Source: Pseudomonas sp. JQ170C (GTDB lineage: Bacteria; Pseudomonadota; Gammaproteobacteria; Pseudomonadales; Pseudomonadaceae). Taken from it: a stretch of DNA of 64,000 bases. Below are positions 1 through 11,181 of the stretch, one piece after another. The notes below the pieces were generated by a model. The model was not told the DNA's origin. It searched no databases and was given only the letters and a program-made list of their open reading frames with translations. The stretch covers positions 762,001 through 826,000 of the forward strand of contig NZ_CP141608.1 of assembly GCF_035581345.1 (NCBI RefSeq), read 5' to 3'. Every line of letters starts with the position of its first letter. Positions within the stretch are counted from its first letter, which is position 1. Both the position numbers and the translations under genes were made by a program.

Positions 1-863
1 CGCCGGCGGCTTTCTTGCAGCATGCGATGGCGACGACGCATGTTGATCAGCGCCAGCAGCGGGATCAGGGCGCAGAACAGGCCCAGTACACATTTGCCGA
101 TCAGCGCCGGCAGCAGTTGCTGGCGGGCAAGTCCCGCATCGAACAGGCCGCGCAGTTGCCAGGTACTGTTGTCGAGGAACGCCAGCATCACGCTTTGCAG
201 CGGCTCGTCACTGCCGGGCGTTGGCGGGTGGCGGTTGATGATGTGGCCGGTGCGGCTGTTTTCCAGCAGCCACAGCGGATGATTGGGGCGGTCCAGGTGC
301 GAGGTCAGGTCGTTGTAGTAGGTCGCGTCCAGGCGCAGCAGCCAGTGCCCCGGTGCCGCATCGGGCTGGTGAAGCAGCAAGTAGATGAGCCGGTTGTCCG
401 GGGTGTTGCTGTAGTAATAAGGACGATCCTGGCTCAACTGCAGCAGAGTGTGCAGGGTGCTCGAGTCGGGGGTGTCGCCGAGGCTGTCGGCGAGCACGGA
501 ACCGTTTGCGTCGATCCAGGCCAGGCTTTGCAGCGCAGGCATGCGGGCTTGCAGGTGCGCGAGCGTCTCCGGCAGTTGTTCCTTGGCAACCGACGAGCGG
601 TAGGGCTGCACCAGGTTCAGGGCCTGCTGGGCCTTGAGTGCCATGTTCAGGGACAGGTGATCGGCAAGCTCGACGCTGGCGTCCAGGCTGTGCTGGTACT
701 GGTCGGCCTGGGTGTGGCGGTACTGGTCGACAAGCTGCCAGAGCAGCAGGCCAAGCAACAGGAATACCAGCAGGGCCAGGGCACTCTTCAAGGAGCCGCG
801 CAAGGGTGAGCCGGACGCGCTGGACGGTGTGCGCAAGGATGTCGGCTGAGTGAGATTGGTCAA
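1..863 (-). CDS. Membrane sensor protein, N-terminal part (likely diguanylate cyclase/phosphodiesterase or kinase); runs off window
   Basis: Reading the minus strand from a TTG at 863 gives an uninterrupted frame of about 287 residues running off the left edge. The TTG has an AGGA seven bases upstream; no ATG is available in frame nearby. A first membrane helix lies at about residues 25-45 and a second at about 252-272, followed by Arg-rich MRRRHR-type cytoplasmic start. The roughly 200 residues between them would be a periplasmic sensing domain. This two-helix layout is typical of membrane-bound GGDEF/EAL proteins and histidine kinases. The output domain lies outside the window, so the enzymatic class is an inference. 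Overlapping plus-strand ORFs here are shadows. Confidence 0.6.
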   Translation of the reverse strand, partial: MTNLTQPTSLRTPSSASGSPLRGSLKSALALLVFLLLGLLLWQLVDQYRHTQADQYQHSLDASVELADHLSLNMALKAQQALNLVQPYRSSVAKEQLPETLAHLQARMPALQSLAWIDANGSVLADSLGDTPDSSTLHTLLQLSQDRPYYYSNTPDNRLIYLLLHQPDAAPGHWLLRLDATYYNDLTSHLDRPNHPLWLLENSRTGHIINRHPPTPGSDEPLQSVMLAFLDNSTWQLRGLFDAGLARQQLLPALIGKCVLGLFCALIPLLALINMRRRHRMLQESRR

Positions 864-1130
864 ACGATGATCCTGCGGTATGGCTGGATGGCAGGTTTAG
901 AGCTGCTGGGGGGCAGGCACCGCGGTCCTGGCGGCTACTCCGGTTTCGCACTATAAGCCCGACGCCCGAAGGGCGGTTAGCATGCCCGCAAACGTGGCAA
1001 AGTGCCAGCCCTGTTCGTCGGCGGTTTGCCCAACCAGGCGCATTACGGTAGCTTTGGCCCTTTCCTGGGGGCTGCGGCTCCCCTCATCTGTTTCGTACTC
1101 ATTTTTTCGTCTCTGACGCTAGGTTTTTCC

Positions 1131-2795
1131 ATGGCTCAATACGTCTTTACCATGCATCGGCTGGGCAAAGTTGTCCCACCGAAGCGGGAAATTTTGAAGA
1201 ACATCTCCCTGTCGTTTTTCCCAGGCGCCAAGATCGGCGTGCTTGGCCTGAACGGCTCGGGTAAATCCACCCTGCTCAAGATCATGGCCGGTGTCGACAA
1301 AGAGTTCGACGGCGAAGCCCGCCCGATGCCAGACCTGAACATCGGCTACCTGCCACAGGAACCGCAACTGGACCCGACCAAGACCGTACGTGAAGTGGTC
1401 GAGGAAGCGGTCAGCGTGATCAAGAACGCCCAGGCGCGTCTGGACGAGGTCTACGCGGCCTACGCCGAGCCGGATGCCGACTTCGACAAGCTGGCCGCCG
1501 AACAGGCCAAGCTCGAAGCCATTCTGCAGGCCAGCGATGGTCATAACCTGGAGCGCCAGCTGGAAGTGGCGGCCGACGCCCTGCGCCTGCCGGCCTGGGA
1601 CGCGAAGGTCGAGCACCTGTCCGGTGGTGAAAAGCGTCGCGTGGCCCTGTGCCGCCTGCTGCTGTCGGCCCCCGACATGCTGCTGCTCGATGAACCGACC
1701 AACCACCTGGACGCCGACTCTGTCGCCTGGCTGGAACATTTCCTCCACGACTTCCCGGGTACCGTGGTCGCGATTACCCACGACCGTTACTTCCTGGACA
1801 ACGTTGCGGGCTGGATCCTCGAACTCGACCGCGGCGCCGGTATTCCGTACGAAGGTAACTACTCGGGTTGGCTGGAAGCCAAGTCTGATCGACTGGCCCA
1901 GGAATCCAAGCAGCAGTCGGCCCATGAAAAGGCCATGAAGGAAGAACTGGAGTGGGTGCGCAAAGGCGCCAAGGCACGTCAGTCCAAATCCAAGGCCCGT
2001 CTGCAACGCTTTGAAGAAATGCAGTCGCAGGAATTCCAGAAGCGCAGCGAGACCAACGAGATCTACATCCCGGCAGGCCCACGCCTGGGTGACAAGGTCA
2101 TCGAATTCAAGAACGTCACCAAGGGCTACGGCGATCGCGTCCTGATCGACAACCTGTCTTTCAGCATGCCAAAAGGCGCCATTGTTGGCGTGATTGGTGG
2201 TAACGGTGCCGGTAAATCGACCCTGTTCCGTATGCTCATGGGCAAGGAACAGCCAGATTCGGGCACCATCGAAATCGGTGAAACCGTGCAACTGGCGTGC
2301 GTCGACCAGAGCCGCGAGGACCTGGACGGCAGCAAGACCGTGTTCCAGCAGATCTCCGACGGTTCCGACCAACTGCGTATCGGCACCTACGAGATTCCGT
2401 CGCGTACCTACGTGGGTCGCTTCAACTTCAAGGGCGGCGATCAGCAGAAGTTCGTCAAGGACCTCTCCGGTGGTGAGCGTGGCCGTCTGCACCTGGCCCT
2501 GACCCTCAAGGAAGGCGGCAACGTCCTGCTGCTCGACGAACCGTCCAACGACCTGGACGTTGAAACCCTGCGTTCGCTGGAGGAAGCCCTGCTGGACTTC
2601 CCGGGCGCCGCCATCGTGATCTCTCACGATCGCTGGTTCCTTGACCGTGTGGCCACCCACATCCTGGCGTACGAAGACGACTCGCAAGCCGTGTTCTTCG
2701 AGGGCAACTACACCGAGTACGAAGCCGATCGCAAGAAGCGCCTCGGCGAAGCCGCTGCCCAGCCGCATCGGGTACGGCACAAAAAACTGGCATAA
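1131..2795 (+). CDS. ettA: Energy-dependent translational throttle protein EttA (ABC-F ATPase)
   Basis: A 554-residue ABC-F protein with two ATP-binding cassettes on one chain and no membrane segments. The first cassette has Walker A GLNGSGKS at residues 39-46 and signature LSGGEKRR. The second has GGNGAGKS and LSGGERGR, each followed by LLLDEP Walker B motifs. Length and sequence match EttA (E. coli 555 aa), which binds the ribosomal E site and gates entry into elongation according to the ATP/ADP ratio. The ATG at 1131 ([13 protein letters not shown]) is chosen over an upstream in-frame TTG-type extension from 1002, because it matches the family N terminus and has a TAGG ahead of it. A strong terminator follows. 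Confidence 0.95.
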   Translation: MAQYVFTMHRLGKVVPPKREILKNISLSFFPGAKIGVLGLNGSGKSTLLKIMAGVDKEFDGEARPMPDLNIGYLPQEPQLDPTKTVREVVEEAVSVIKNAQARLDEVYAAYAEPDADFDKLAAEQAKLEAILQASDGHNLERQLEVAADALRLPAWDAKVEHLSGGEKRRVALCRLLLSAPDMLLLDEPTNHLDADSVAWLEHFLHDFPGTVVAITHDRYFLDNVAGWILELDRGAGIPYEGNYSGWLEAKSDRLAQESKQQSAHEKAMKEELEWVRKGAKARQSKSKARLQRFEEMQSQEFQKRSETNEIYIPAGPRLGDKVIEFKNVTKGYGDRVLIDNLSFSMPKGAIVGVIGGNGAGKSTLFRMLMGKEQPDSGTIEIGETVQLACVDQSREDLDGSKTVFQQISDGSDQLRIGTYEIPSRTYVGRFNFKGGDQQKFVKDLSGGERGRLHLALTLKEGGNVLLLDEPSNDLDVETLRSLEEALLDFPGAAIVISHDRWFLDRVATHILAYEDDSQAVFFEGNYTEYEADRKKRLGEAAAQPHRVRHKKLA

Positions 2796-2812
2796 CCTTT
2801 ACCGGTTTGCAC

Positions 2813-2845
2813 AAAAACGGGGCCTTCGGGCCCCGTTTTTTTTTT
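2813..2845 (+). terminator. Rho-independent terminator of ettA
   Basis: Hairpin AACGGGGCC-TTC-GGGCCCCGTT followed by a run of nine Ts, 18 bases after the ettA stop. Confidence 0.9.
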
Positions 2846-2857
2846 AGCGTTTTTTTT

Positions 2858-2882
2858 CGCGGGGCAAGCCCGCTCCTACAGG
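2858..2882. repeat. REP element (single)
   Basis: Copy of the P. putida-type extragenic palindrome CGCGGGGCAAGCCCGCTCC, lying between ettA and gdhA. The same unit recurs at many gene ends in the window. Confidence 0.85.
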
Positions 2883-2909
2883 ATGTGGGGCGGGGTTGCT
2901 TGGCGAACA

Positions 2910-2923
2910 AAGTGTATACACTT
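2910..2923. promoter_or_regulatory. Perfect 14-bp palindrome upstream of gdhA
   Basis: AAGTGTATACACTT is a perfect palindrome about 118 bases ahead of the gdhA start. A TGTATACA core resembles operators of GntR/FCD-type regulators. The binding protein is not identifiable from this window. Confidence 0.4.
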
Positions 2924-3013
2924 ATACAAACGCACCATTTAATTTCATAAAAACGACATTCCGCCCTGTTGCGGTGCGACTGGTTCTTGGTAAAGTTCCG
3001 AAAAAATAAATAA

Positions 3014-4872
<1,859 letters not shown>

Positions 4873-4938
4873 GATGGCCTCCTTTCAGAGGAGACCATGC
4901 TGACAGGTTGGCGGTTTCATTGACTGTCTGTTTGCGAC

Positions 4939-5295
4939 CTACGGGCGTCGGTATGCACGCGCGGCGTCGCGGTCTTTCTCTTGCTGCCACTGCTCATCGC
5001 GCTCATCCCAGTGACGGGCGCGGTAGTCCTGCAGGTCCTGGTTTTCCTGGAGGGCGTGGCACTGGCGAAAGCCGTCGTCCCAACCGCTTTCGTACTGAGG
5101 ATTGTGCAGGTAGCGCGGCACGTCCTTGCGAAAGTCCCCGGCCATCACCCCGGCGGCCTGGCGACCACTGCTGCAGCCGTCCTGAAAGCCGTCGGCATAG
5201 GCCGGCGGATAACCCTGGTCGATCAATTGCTCATGGGTCGATTGGCAACCTGCGAGCCATATCGCCAACGCCATCATTACCCCGTACCGCCACAT
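4939..5295 (-). CDS. Small outer-membrane/periplasmic lipoprotein, unknown function
   Basis: A 118-residue protein starting at ATG 5295 (GGAGAG upstream) with a signal peptide and lipobox LAGC at about residues 13-16, so it should be lipidated at Cys. The mature part has a repeated aromatic-glycine pattern (YADGFQDGC, YESGWDDGF) and is charged. The frame extends upstream to 5391 but that extension would place the signal peptide internally and run into a REP, so it is rejected. Function not recognised. Confidence 0.75.
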   Translation of the reverse strand: MWRYGVMMALAIWLAGCQSTHEQLIDQGYPPAYADGFQDGCSSGRQAAGVMAGDFRKDVPRYLHNPQYESGWDDGFRQCHALQENQDLQDYRARHWDERDEQWQQEKDRDAARAYRRP

Positions 5296-5380
5296 AGTCA
5301 GACTCTCCGCTTGCCGGGGAAAGTCTAGGTGGGGTGTTGTTGGTGGGGTGTCAAAACGGTGTGAAGGCGATGCAAAAGCT

Positions 5381-5433
5381 TCGCGGGGCAAGCCCGCTCC
5401 TACAGAGCCTGTAGGAGCGGGCTTGCCCCGCGA
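5381..5433. repeat. REP pair (inverted, BIME-like)
   Basis: Two REP units in perfect inverted orientation (25-base arms at 5381-5405 and 5409-5433, 3-base loop). They sit between two leftward genes and would form a strong hairpin in RNA. Confidence 0.9.
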
Positions 5434-5442
5434 TCTAATGAA

Positions 5443-7296
5443 TCAATAGTGATACCACTTCAGTTCCAGCATCACCTCATTCTGCGCCGTCGACAGCTGG
5501 CTGAACTCGCGCTTGGCGCTCAGGCGCAGTCCCAGGTTCTGTGACAGCTCCCATTGCTGGTTCAGGCTCAGGGTGCGGCGTACTTCGCCGTTGGTGAAGT
5601 AGTCGCCCTTGGCTTCGAGCGTCATGTTCCCCAGTGGGTTGCGCCACAACAGGCCGGTATTGAAACCGGCGGCCGGGGCAATGAACTCGGCGAAGTCATT
5701 GTTGTGCTCCACCCGCACGGTGCCCAGGGCAAAGCCGAGCATGTCGTCGGCCAGTTGCCAGGTACCGCCTGCGCCGCCGTTGACGTGGCTGACCAGTACA
5801 TCGTCCTCATGCTTGCCCAGCACACGCTCAAGGCCCCCGGTGACTTGCCACGACCAGGGTTGCAGCAAGGCATTGCGTGGCGTCAGCGAGCGGATCGTCG
5901 CCAGGTCCAGGCGCTGCACCTGCCAGTCGTTGTTCTCGTACTGGCGCACCTTGAGCTGCAGGATTTCGATCTGCGCGCCCAGGGGGAAGCCGTAGGCATT
6001 GTCGTTGAGGTCGTGGTAGGCCATGCGCAGGCCGTACTCGGCGAAGGCGCGGTCTTCGCGGGTGCCCACGCCAAGCTGCCAGGTGCGTGATTCGTGGCCG
6101 TCTTCGGGCAGGCCAGGGCGTTCGATGTCCAGCTCGGGCGCCGGATTGCGGTTGATCGCCCGCAGCAGCTCAAAACTGCGTTGGGTGCGCGCCGGATCAC
6201 GCTCCTGGCCGTTGGCGCGGTAGCGCTCCAGGCGGTACGCCGCGTCCTGGATCAGCGCCTGGCGCTCGCGGGGCAGGGCAGTGAACTCGGCGCTCTGCAG
6301 TTGGGCGGTGTCGGCGCTGACCGCCAGCACTTGCTGCTGTTCTTCGACATCCAGCGGCTTGGCCCGCTCCAGCAGCTCGCGTTCGCGGGACGGACGATAG
6401 TCGATGCGCTCCACCAGGCCCGACTGCTTGACGGCCTTGACGGTGTCGGTAGGGATGGCTGTCAGCGGGAACTGCGAGGTGAGGTCCAGGCTCGGGCGAG
6501 CCACCTGCAACAATTCAAGCAGGCGGTAGGAGCAGTTCTCGTCGAAGAAGAAGTAATCGAACTGGATCTGCTTGAGTTCCCAGATGTGCTCGACCATGCG
6601 CCCGGTTTCTTCGGGGGTCAGGTTCAGCCGGTATTCCCACAGGTCGCGGTTTTCCAGGCTGCGGTACTCGGAGAGTTTTTCCTGGTAGGGCACCAGGGCG
6701 AACAGGCCGGGGTAGCCGCCCATCAGGCCCTTCCAGGCATAGAGAATGCTGTTGTCGTTGCCTTCGATGTAGGCGCCGAAGTTGATCGCGTAGCTGAGCA
6801 GGGCCGTCTCGTTGCTCTGCACATCGGCCTGGTCGATACGCAGCAGGGTATGGCCGAACATCGAGGAGGGGCTGTTGAGGTAGGCCGCCGGGAAGATCAT
6901 CACCGCGCTGTGCGGCGACACATCCGTGAACCATTGGCGGTAGTCCTTGCAGTCTGGCGCTGGCAGGTCATCGAGCTGGAGTTGCTCGCGCAGCCAGCGG
7001 GTGCGTGCCGGGAATACGCACTGCGCATGCTGGTTGCCGAGGTTGGCCGGTGCGTAGAGCGCCTTGAGCGTGGCGCGCAGTTCCTGGTCCGGATGGTGGG
7101 CGCCGTCTTCGGCGAGGAAGAAACGTCGGTCATCGACGTAGCTGCGCCAGCCGCCGAGCTTGGCGGTTTCATAGTGACCCAGGGCGATCCAGTAACGGTC
7201 GGCAGCCAGTTGCGCAAGGCGCGCGTCATCGAACGAGGGGGCAGCATGCAGCGGGGCGCAGGCACAGAGCGCCAGGTAGGCAAGGCGTTTGAGCAT
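5443..7296 (-). CDS. DUF4105 (Lnb_N) domain protein with C-terminal outer-membrane barrel
   Basis: A 617-residue exported protein. The signal peptide ends near HAA (about residue 19 from ATG 7296). The N-terminal half matches the DUF4105/Lnb_N family, with a conserved stretch around MIFPAAYLNSPSSMFGHTLL and a Cys in FFDENCSYRLLELL. The last ~220 residues alternate polar/aromatic positions and end in an aromatic residue, as outer-membrane beta-barrels do. Lnb_N is named after lipoprotein N-acyltransferases described in other bacteria; whether this protein acylates lipoproteins is unknown. ATG 7296 is preferred to TTG 7305; no clear ribosome site is visible. Confidence 0.75.
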   Translation of the reverse strand: MLKRLAYLALCACAPLHAAPSFDDARLAQLAADRYWIALGHYETAKLGGWRSYVDDRRFFLAEDGAHHPDQELRATLKALYAPANLGNQHAQCVFPARTRWLREQLQLDDLPAPDCKDYRQWFTDVSPHSAVMIFPAAYLNSPSSMFGHTLLRIDQADVQSNETALLSYAINFGAYIEGNDNSILYAWKGLMGGYPGLFALVPYQEKLSEYRSLENRDLWEYRLNLTPEETGRMVEHIWELKQIQFDYFFFDENCSYRLLELLQVARPSLDLTSQFPLTAIPTDTVKAVKQSGLVERIDYRPSRERELLERAKPLDVEEQQQVLAVSADTAQLQSAEFTALPRERQALIQDAAYRLERYRANGQERDPARTQRSFELLRAINRNPAPELDIERPGLPEDGHESRTWQLGVGTREDRAFAEYGLRMAYHDLNDNAYGFPLGAQIEILQLKVRQYENNDWQVQRLDLATIRSLTPRNALLQPWSWQVTGGLERVLGKHEDDVLVSHVNGGAGGTWQLADDMLGFALGTVRVEHNNDFAEFIAPAAGFNTGLLWRNPLGNMTLEAKGDYFTNGEVRRTLSLNQQWELSQNLGLRLSAKREFSQLSTAQNEVMLELKWYHY

Positions 7297-7335
7297 GTCG
7301 GGCAACTAAGTCTGAATGATGCCGATAGAGGCGGA

Positions 7336-7364
7336 AAACAACCCGCCCCGGTAATGGGGCGGGT
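7336..7364 (-). terminator. Terminator of the DUF3015 gene
   Basis: Stem ACCCGCCCC/GGGGCGGGT with six-base loop, followed in the leftward direction by a T-rich tract (TTGTTTT). It isolates the DUF3015 gene from the DUF4105 gene. Confidence 0.75.
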
Positions 7365-7372
7365 GGCCGAGC

Positions 7373-7861
7373 TTAAGCCTGGGTCGCGTACTTGGCCAGG
7401 CGTGGATCGCTTTTGAGAATGGCCAGGGTGTTGGAGTGGACATCTTCGGCGGTCACATCCGCCGTCTTGAAGATTTCCTGGAAGTGCTGGTGGGTGACGG
7501 CCGCGAAGTGGGCGCGGTCTTCCGGGGCTACACCGAGCACCACGGCATAGGTGGTCAGGGCTTCGCCCTGGCCCTTGGCCATGTCTTCGGAGAGCTCGTT
7601 CATCATGCCGTTCATGGCAAACCAGGATTTGCCGCCGTAGGTCAGTGCCGCGTTGGTCGAGCAGCCGTTGGTGCCCGAGGTCATGCCGAAGGTGGCGTTG
7701 CCAGACGTGCCGTTGGTGGTGGAAGCGAGGAAGTGGGCCGGTGTGCCGCGTTGGCCCTCGAACAGCATGTTACCCCAGCCGCAGTCCGGTCCGCCTGGCG
7801 CCTGGGCCATGGCGTTGAGGGAAACCGCGGTGAACAAAGTACCCAGAAGAATCCGTTTCAT
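7373..7861 (-). CDS. DUF3015 domain protein, exported
   Basis: A 162-residue protein with a signal peptide (cleavage near NAMAQA, about residue 20). The mature part is Gly/Asn/Thr-rich, carrying GWGNMLFEGQRG and a pair of cysteines (PDCGWG, TNGCST) likely to form a disulfide in the periplasm. This is the DUF3015 pattern. Function is unknown. The gene stands alone, with its own terminator, and the 279-bp gap upstream separates it from the divergent protease gene. Confidence 0.8.
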   Translation of the reverse strand: MKRILLGTLFTAVSLNAMAQAPGGPDCGWGNMLFEGQRGTPAHFLASTTNGTSGNATFGMTSGTNGCSTNAALTYGGKSWFAMNGMMNELSEDMAKGQGEALTTYAVVLGVAPEDRAHFAAVTHQHFQEIFKTADVTAEDVHSNTLAILKSDPRLAKYATQA

Positions 7862-8140
7862 AGCGTTGTTCTCTTTCTAGTCGTACATACCAAAGGTCAG
7901 GGTTGTCTGGCGTGGCCTTGGGAGCGCTTGCCAGGGGCGGGTCGGTTGTTTACCCAGCCGCGCAGTTATGGAGTTTAGGCACGATCTAAGGGTTCCGTGA
8001 TTTATTGCGAATAATTGGCTTGAAACATTGACGTAACGCGGCTTTTCGACCCTGCGACATATTGTTCCGATGAGCCTTGCAAGGCGCGGGCAGGCGGCGC
8101 CAGAATGCCGTCATCTGCCCCGCCGAAGTAAGGAAGCCCG

Positions 8141-10579
8141 ATGCCCGATCCTGTCGCTGCGAGTCTGCGTCTTGCGCCTGAAGCCCTGACCCGGCCGTTT
8201 TCCGCCGAACAGTTCGCTTTTTCCACCACCAATGATCTGGAGCCTTTTCGCGGTGTGCTAGGCCAGGAACGTGCGGTCGAAGCCTTGCAATTCGGCGTCG
8301 CCATGCCACGTCCCGGCTACAACGTGTTTGTCATGGGTGAGCCCGGCACCGGGCGTTTCTCTTTCGTAAAACGTTACCTCAAGGCCGAAGGCAAGCGCCT
8401 GCACACGCCGTCGGACTGGGTCTACGTCAATAACTTCGACGAGCCCCGCGAGCCGCGTGCCCTGGAGTTGCCAGCCGGCAGTGCCGGCGCGTTCATCAGC
8501 GATATCGGTGGCCTGATCGACAACCTGCTGGCCACCTTCCCGGCAGTCTTCGAGCACCCGTCCTACCAGCAGAAAAAAAGCGCCATCGACCGCGGCTTCA
8601 ATCAGCGTTACGACCGTGCCCTGGATGTGATCGAGCGCGCCTCGCTGGAAAAGGACGTGGCCCTTTACCGTGACAGCAGCAACGTCGCGTTTACCCCCAT
8701 GGCCGACGGCAAGGCGCTGGACGAGGCGGAGTTTGCCCAGTTGCCGGAAGCCGAGCGCGAACGCTTCCATGAAGACATCGCGGCCCTCGAGGAGCGCCTC
8801 AACGAGGAGCTGGCGAGCCTTCCGCAGTGGAAGCGCGAGTCGAACAATCAGCTGCGTCAGCTCAATGAGGAAACCATCACCCTGGCGCTTGGGCCGCTGT
8901 TGGCGCCGCTGTCGGAGAAGTACGCGGAAAATGCTGCCGTGTGCGCCTACCTGCAAGCCATGCAGGTGTACCTGCTGCGCACGGTGGTCGAGCAACTGGT
9001 CGATGACAGCAAGACCGATGCCCAGGCGCGCAAGCTGCTTGAAGAACAGTACGCACCGAGCCTGGTGGTCGGTCATCACGCCAGTGGCGGCGCGCCTGTG
9101 GTATTCGAGCCGCACCCCACCTACGACAACCTGTTCGGCCGTATCGAATACAGCACCGACCAGGGCGCGTTGTACACCACCTACCGGCAACTGCGCCCAG
9201 GTGCCTTGCACCGCGCCAATGGCGGTTTCCTGATTCTTGAAGCAGAGAAGATGCTGGGCGAGCCTTTCGTCTGGGACGCACTCAAGCGTGCGCTGCAGTC
9301 GCGCAAGCTGAAGATGGAGTCGCCGCTGGGTGAATATGGTCGCCTGGCCACTGTTACCCTCAACCCGCAGATGATTCCGCTGAACATCAAGGTGGTGATC
9401 ATCGGCTCGCGCCAGCTGTACTACGCGCTGCAGGACCATGATCCAGACTTCCAGGAAATGTTCCGGGTACTGGTGGACTTCGACGAAGACATCCCCATGG
9501 TCGACGAGAGCCTGGAGCAGTTCGCCCAGTTGCTCAAGACTCGTACCAGCGAGGAGGGCATGGCGCCGCTGAGCGCCGATGCGGTTGCCCGCCTGGCGAC
9601 CTACAGCGCACGCCTGGCCGAACATCAAGGGCGCCTGTCGGCACGTATCGGTGATCTGTTCCAGCTGGTCAGCGAGGCGGACTTCATCCGTCACCTGGCC
9701 AACGATGAGATGACCGATGCCGGGCACATCGAGCGGGCGCTCAAGGCCAAGGCCACGCGAACCGGGCGGGTGTCGGCGCGCATCCTCGACGACATGCTGG
9801 CCGGCATCATCCTGATCGACACCGAAGGCGCAGCGGTTGGCAAGTGCAACGGTCTGACCGTGCTGGAAGTCGGCGACTCGGCCTTCGGTATCCCTGCGCG
9901 GATTTCTGCCACGGTCTATCCCGGCGGCAGCGGCATCGTCGATATCGAGCGTGAGGTCAACCTTGGTCAGCCGATCCACTCCAAGGGGGTGATGATCCTT
10001 ACCGGTTACCTGGGCAGTCGCTACGCCCAGGAGTTCCCGCTGGCGATCTCGGCGAGTATCGCCCTGGAGCAGTCCTACGGTTACGTGGATGGCGACAGTG
10101 CGTCGCTGGGTGAGGCCTGCACATTGATCTCGGCCTTGTCGAAAACCCCGCTCAAGCAGTGCTTTGCCATCACCGGATCGATCAACCAGTTCGGTGAAGT
10201 ACAGGCGGTGGGAGGGGTCAACGAGAAGATCGAAGGGTTCTTCCGCTTGTGCGAGGCACGCGGCCTGACCGGTGAGCAGGGCGCGATCATCCCCAGGGCC
10301 AACGTCGCCACGCTGATGCTCGACGAGCGGGTACTGCAGGCGGTGCGCGCGGGCATGTTCCACGTCTATGCGGTCAGCCAGGCCGACGAAGCGCTGAGCC
10401 TGCTGGTAGGCGAGCCGGCCGGTGAGCCCGATGCCGAGGGCGAGTTCCCCGAGGGCAGCGTCAACGCCCGGGTGGTGGAGCGCCTGCGCGTGATCGCTGA
10501 AATGATCAGCGAGGAGGACCTCAAGGAAGCCGAGAAGGAGCAGGCCGAGCAAGCCTTGGCCCAGGTCAAGCCGACCTGA
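8141..10579 (+). CDS. Lon-like ATP-dependent serine protease (LonB/AsrA type)
   Basis: An 812-residue protein with an N-terminal AAA module (MGEPGTGR at residues 65-72) and a C-terminal S16 Lon protease domain. The catalytic Ser is in GDSAS (Ser653) and the Lys in VNEKIEG (Lys696). The Walker A lysine is replaced by Arg in this reading, as commonly seen in this subfamily. Without the long Lon N domain it belongs to the Pseudomonas family that includes P. aeruginosa AsrA (PA0779), a stress-induced protease. The ATG is preceded by AAGGA. A CTTGAAA sequence in the upstream gap resembles a heat-shock -35 but lacks a convincing -10, so regulation is not assigned. Confidence 0.85.
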   Translation: MPDPVAASLRLAPEALTRPFSAEQFAFSTTNDLEPFRGVLGQERAVEALQFGVAMPRPGYNVFVMGEPGTGRFSFVKRYLKAEGKRLHTPSDWVYVNNFDEPREPRALELPAGSAGAFISDIGGLIDNLLATFPAVFEHPSYQQKKSAIDRGFNQRYDRALDVIERASLEKDVALYRDSSNVAFTPMADGKALDEAEFAQLPEAERERFHEDIAALEERLNEELASLPQWKRESNNQLRQLNEETITLALGPLLAPLSEKYAENAAVCAYLQAMQVYLLRTVVEQLVDDSKTDAQARKLLEEQYAPSLVVGHHASGGAPVVFEPHPTYDNLFGRIEYSTDQGALYTTYRQLRPGALHRANGGFLILEAEKMLGEPFVWDALKRALQSRKLKMESPLGEYGRLATVTLNPQMIPLNIKVVIIGSRQLYYALQDHDPDFQEMFRVLVDFDEDIPMVDESLEQFAQLLKTRTSEEGMAPLSADAVARLATYSARLAEHQGRLSARIGDLFQLVSEADFIRHLANDEMTDAGHIERALKAKATRTGRVSARILDDMLAGIILIDTEGAAVGKCNGLTVLEVGDSAFGIPARISATVYPGGSGIVDIEREVNLGQPIHSKGVMILTGYLGSRYAQEFPLAISASIALEQSYGYVDGDSASLGEACTLISALSKTPLKQCFAITGSINQFGEVQAVGGVNEKIEGFFRLCEARGLTGEQGAIIPRANVATLMLDERVLQAVRAGMFHVYAVSQADEALSLLVGEPAGEPDAEGEFPEGSVNARVVERLRVIAEMISEEDLKEAEKEQAEQALAQVKPT

Positions 10580-10589
10580 GTCAAATAAT

Positions 10590-10628
10590 CGGCGCCGCAG
10601 CGGGTCTGACCGCTCGGCGCCGGTTTTC
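10590..10628 (+). terminator. Terminator of the Lon-like protease gene
   Basis: GC-rich imperfect hairpin (outer stem CGGCGCC/GGCGCCG) followed by TTTT, eleven bases after the stop. Confidence 0.65.
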
Positions 10629-10738
10629 CCACGCAGTATCGGAATTCTTCTATCCTGATAAACAGGGACCGTAGTCGCTAAAGGATCGAAACAGCCTTGT
10701 CCGCAGGGCTGAACAAGGGTTTACCGAGGGACGTCGCC

Positions 10739-11080
10739 ATGCCGCGCAACCTCAGCCTCACCCGCCAATGCCTGGGCCTGGTGACCCGCATTGAATGCAG
10801 CATCCGCCCACTGGCCGGCGACAACGGCATGTGGACCCTCCTGTTTGCCGCCGGCATGGCTGGCGAGCAACCTTCAGCTATCAAGGCCCAAGGGCCGTTT
10901 CATGGGCCTTTCGTGGCCGAATCGGTCCTCAGCGCCATTGTCGACAGCCTGACCTTGCACGGTTATCAGGTGGCCGACGACCCGCAGATCTGGTGTGTAC
11001 ACCTGCAAGCCCAGCTACGCCGGATCAATGGTGAGCGGGTCCATCACGTCGGCGACTTCCAGTTCCATCCGGAAACCTGA
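10739..11080 (+). CDS. Conserved Pseudomonas small protein, unknown function
   Basis: A 113-residue soluble protein. ATG 10739 ([10 protein letters not shown]) has GAGG eight bases upstream; a TTG extension to 10697 is less likely. No signal peptide, membrane helix or recognised motif. Composition is ordinary for the genome (codon use like neighbours). Function not recognised. Confidence 0.65.
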   Translation: MPRNLSLTRQCLGLVTRIECSIRPLAGDNGMWTLLFAAGMAGEQPSAIKAQGPFHGPFVAESVLSAIVDSLTLHGYQVADDPQIWCVHLQAQLRRINGERVHHVGDFQFHPET

Positions 11081-11181
11081 GCCGCCTGCGCGCCATGCCT
11101 GTGGCAGCATGCCACGGGCTTTTTCTGTCATGGCTGGCTGTTATACTCGCGCTCGCTTTTTGGCCACCTGACGAGTTTTCA

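Noticed and set aside
1119..2780. 553-residue minus-strand ORF opposite ettA
   Set aside because: Shadow of a highly conserved ABC-F gene; no similarity to any family I recognise.
7990..8140. Heat-shock promoter for the Lon-like gene
   Set aside because: A CTTGAAA is present but no CCCCAT-type -10 at suitable distance.
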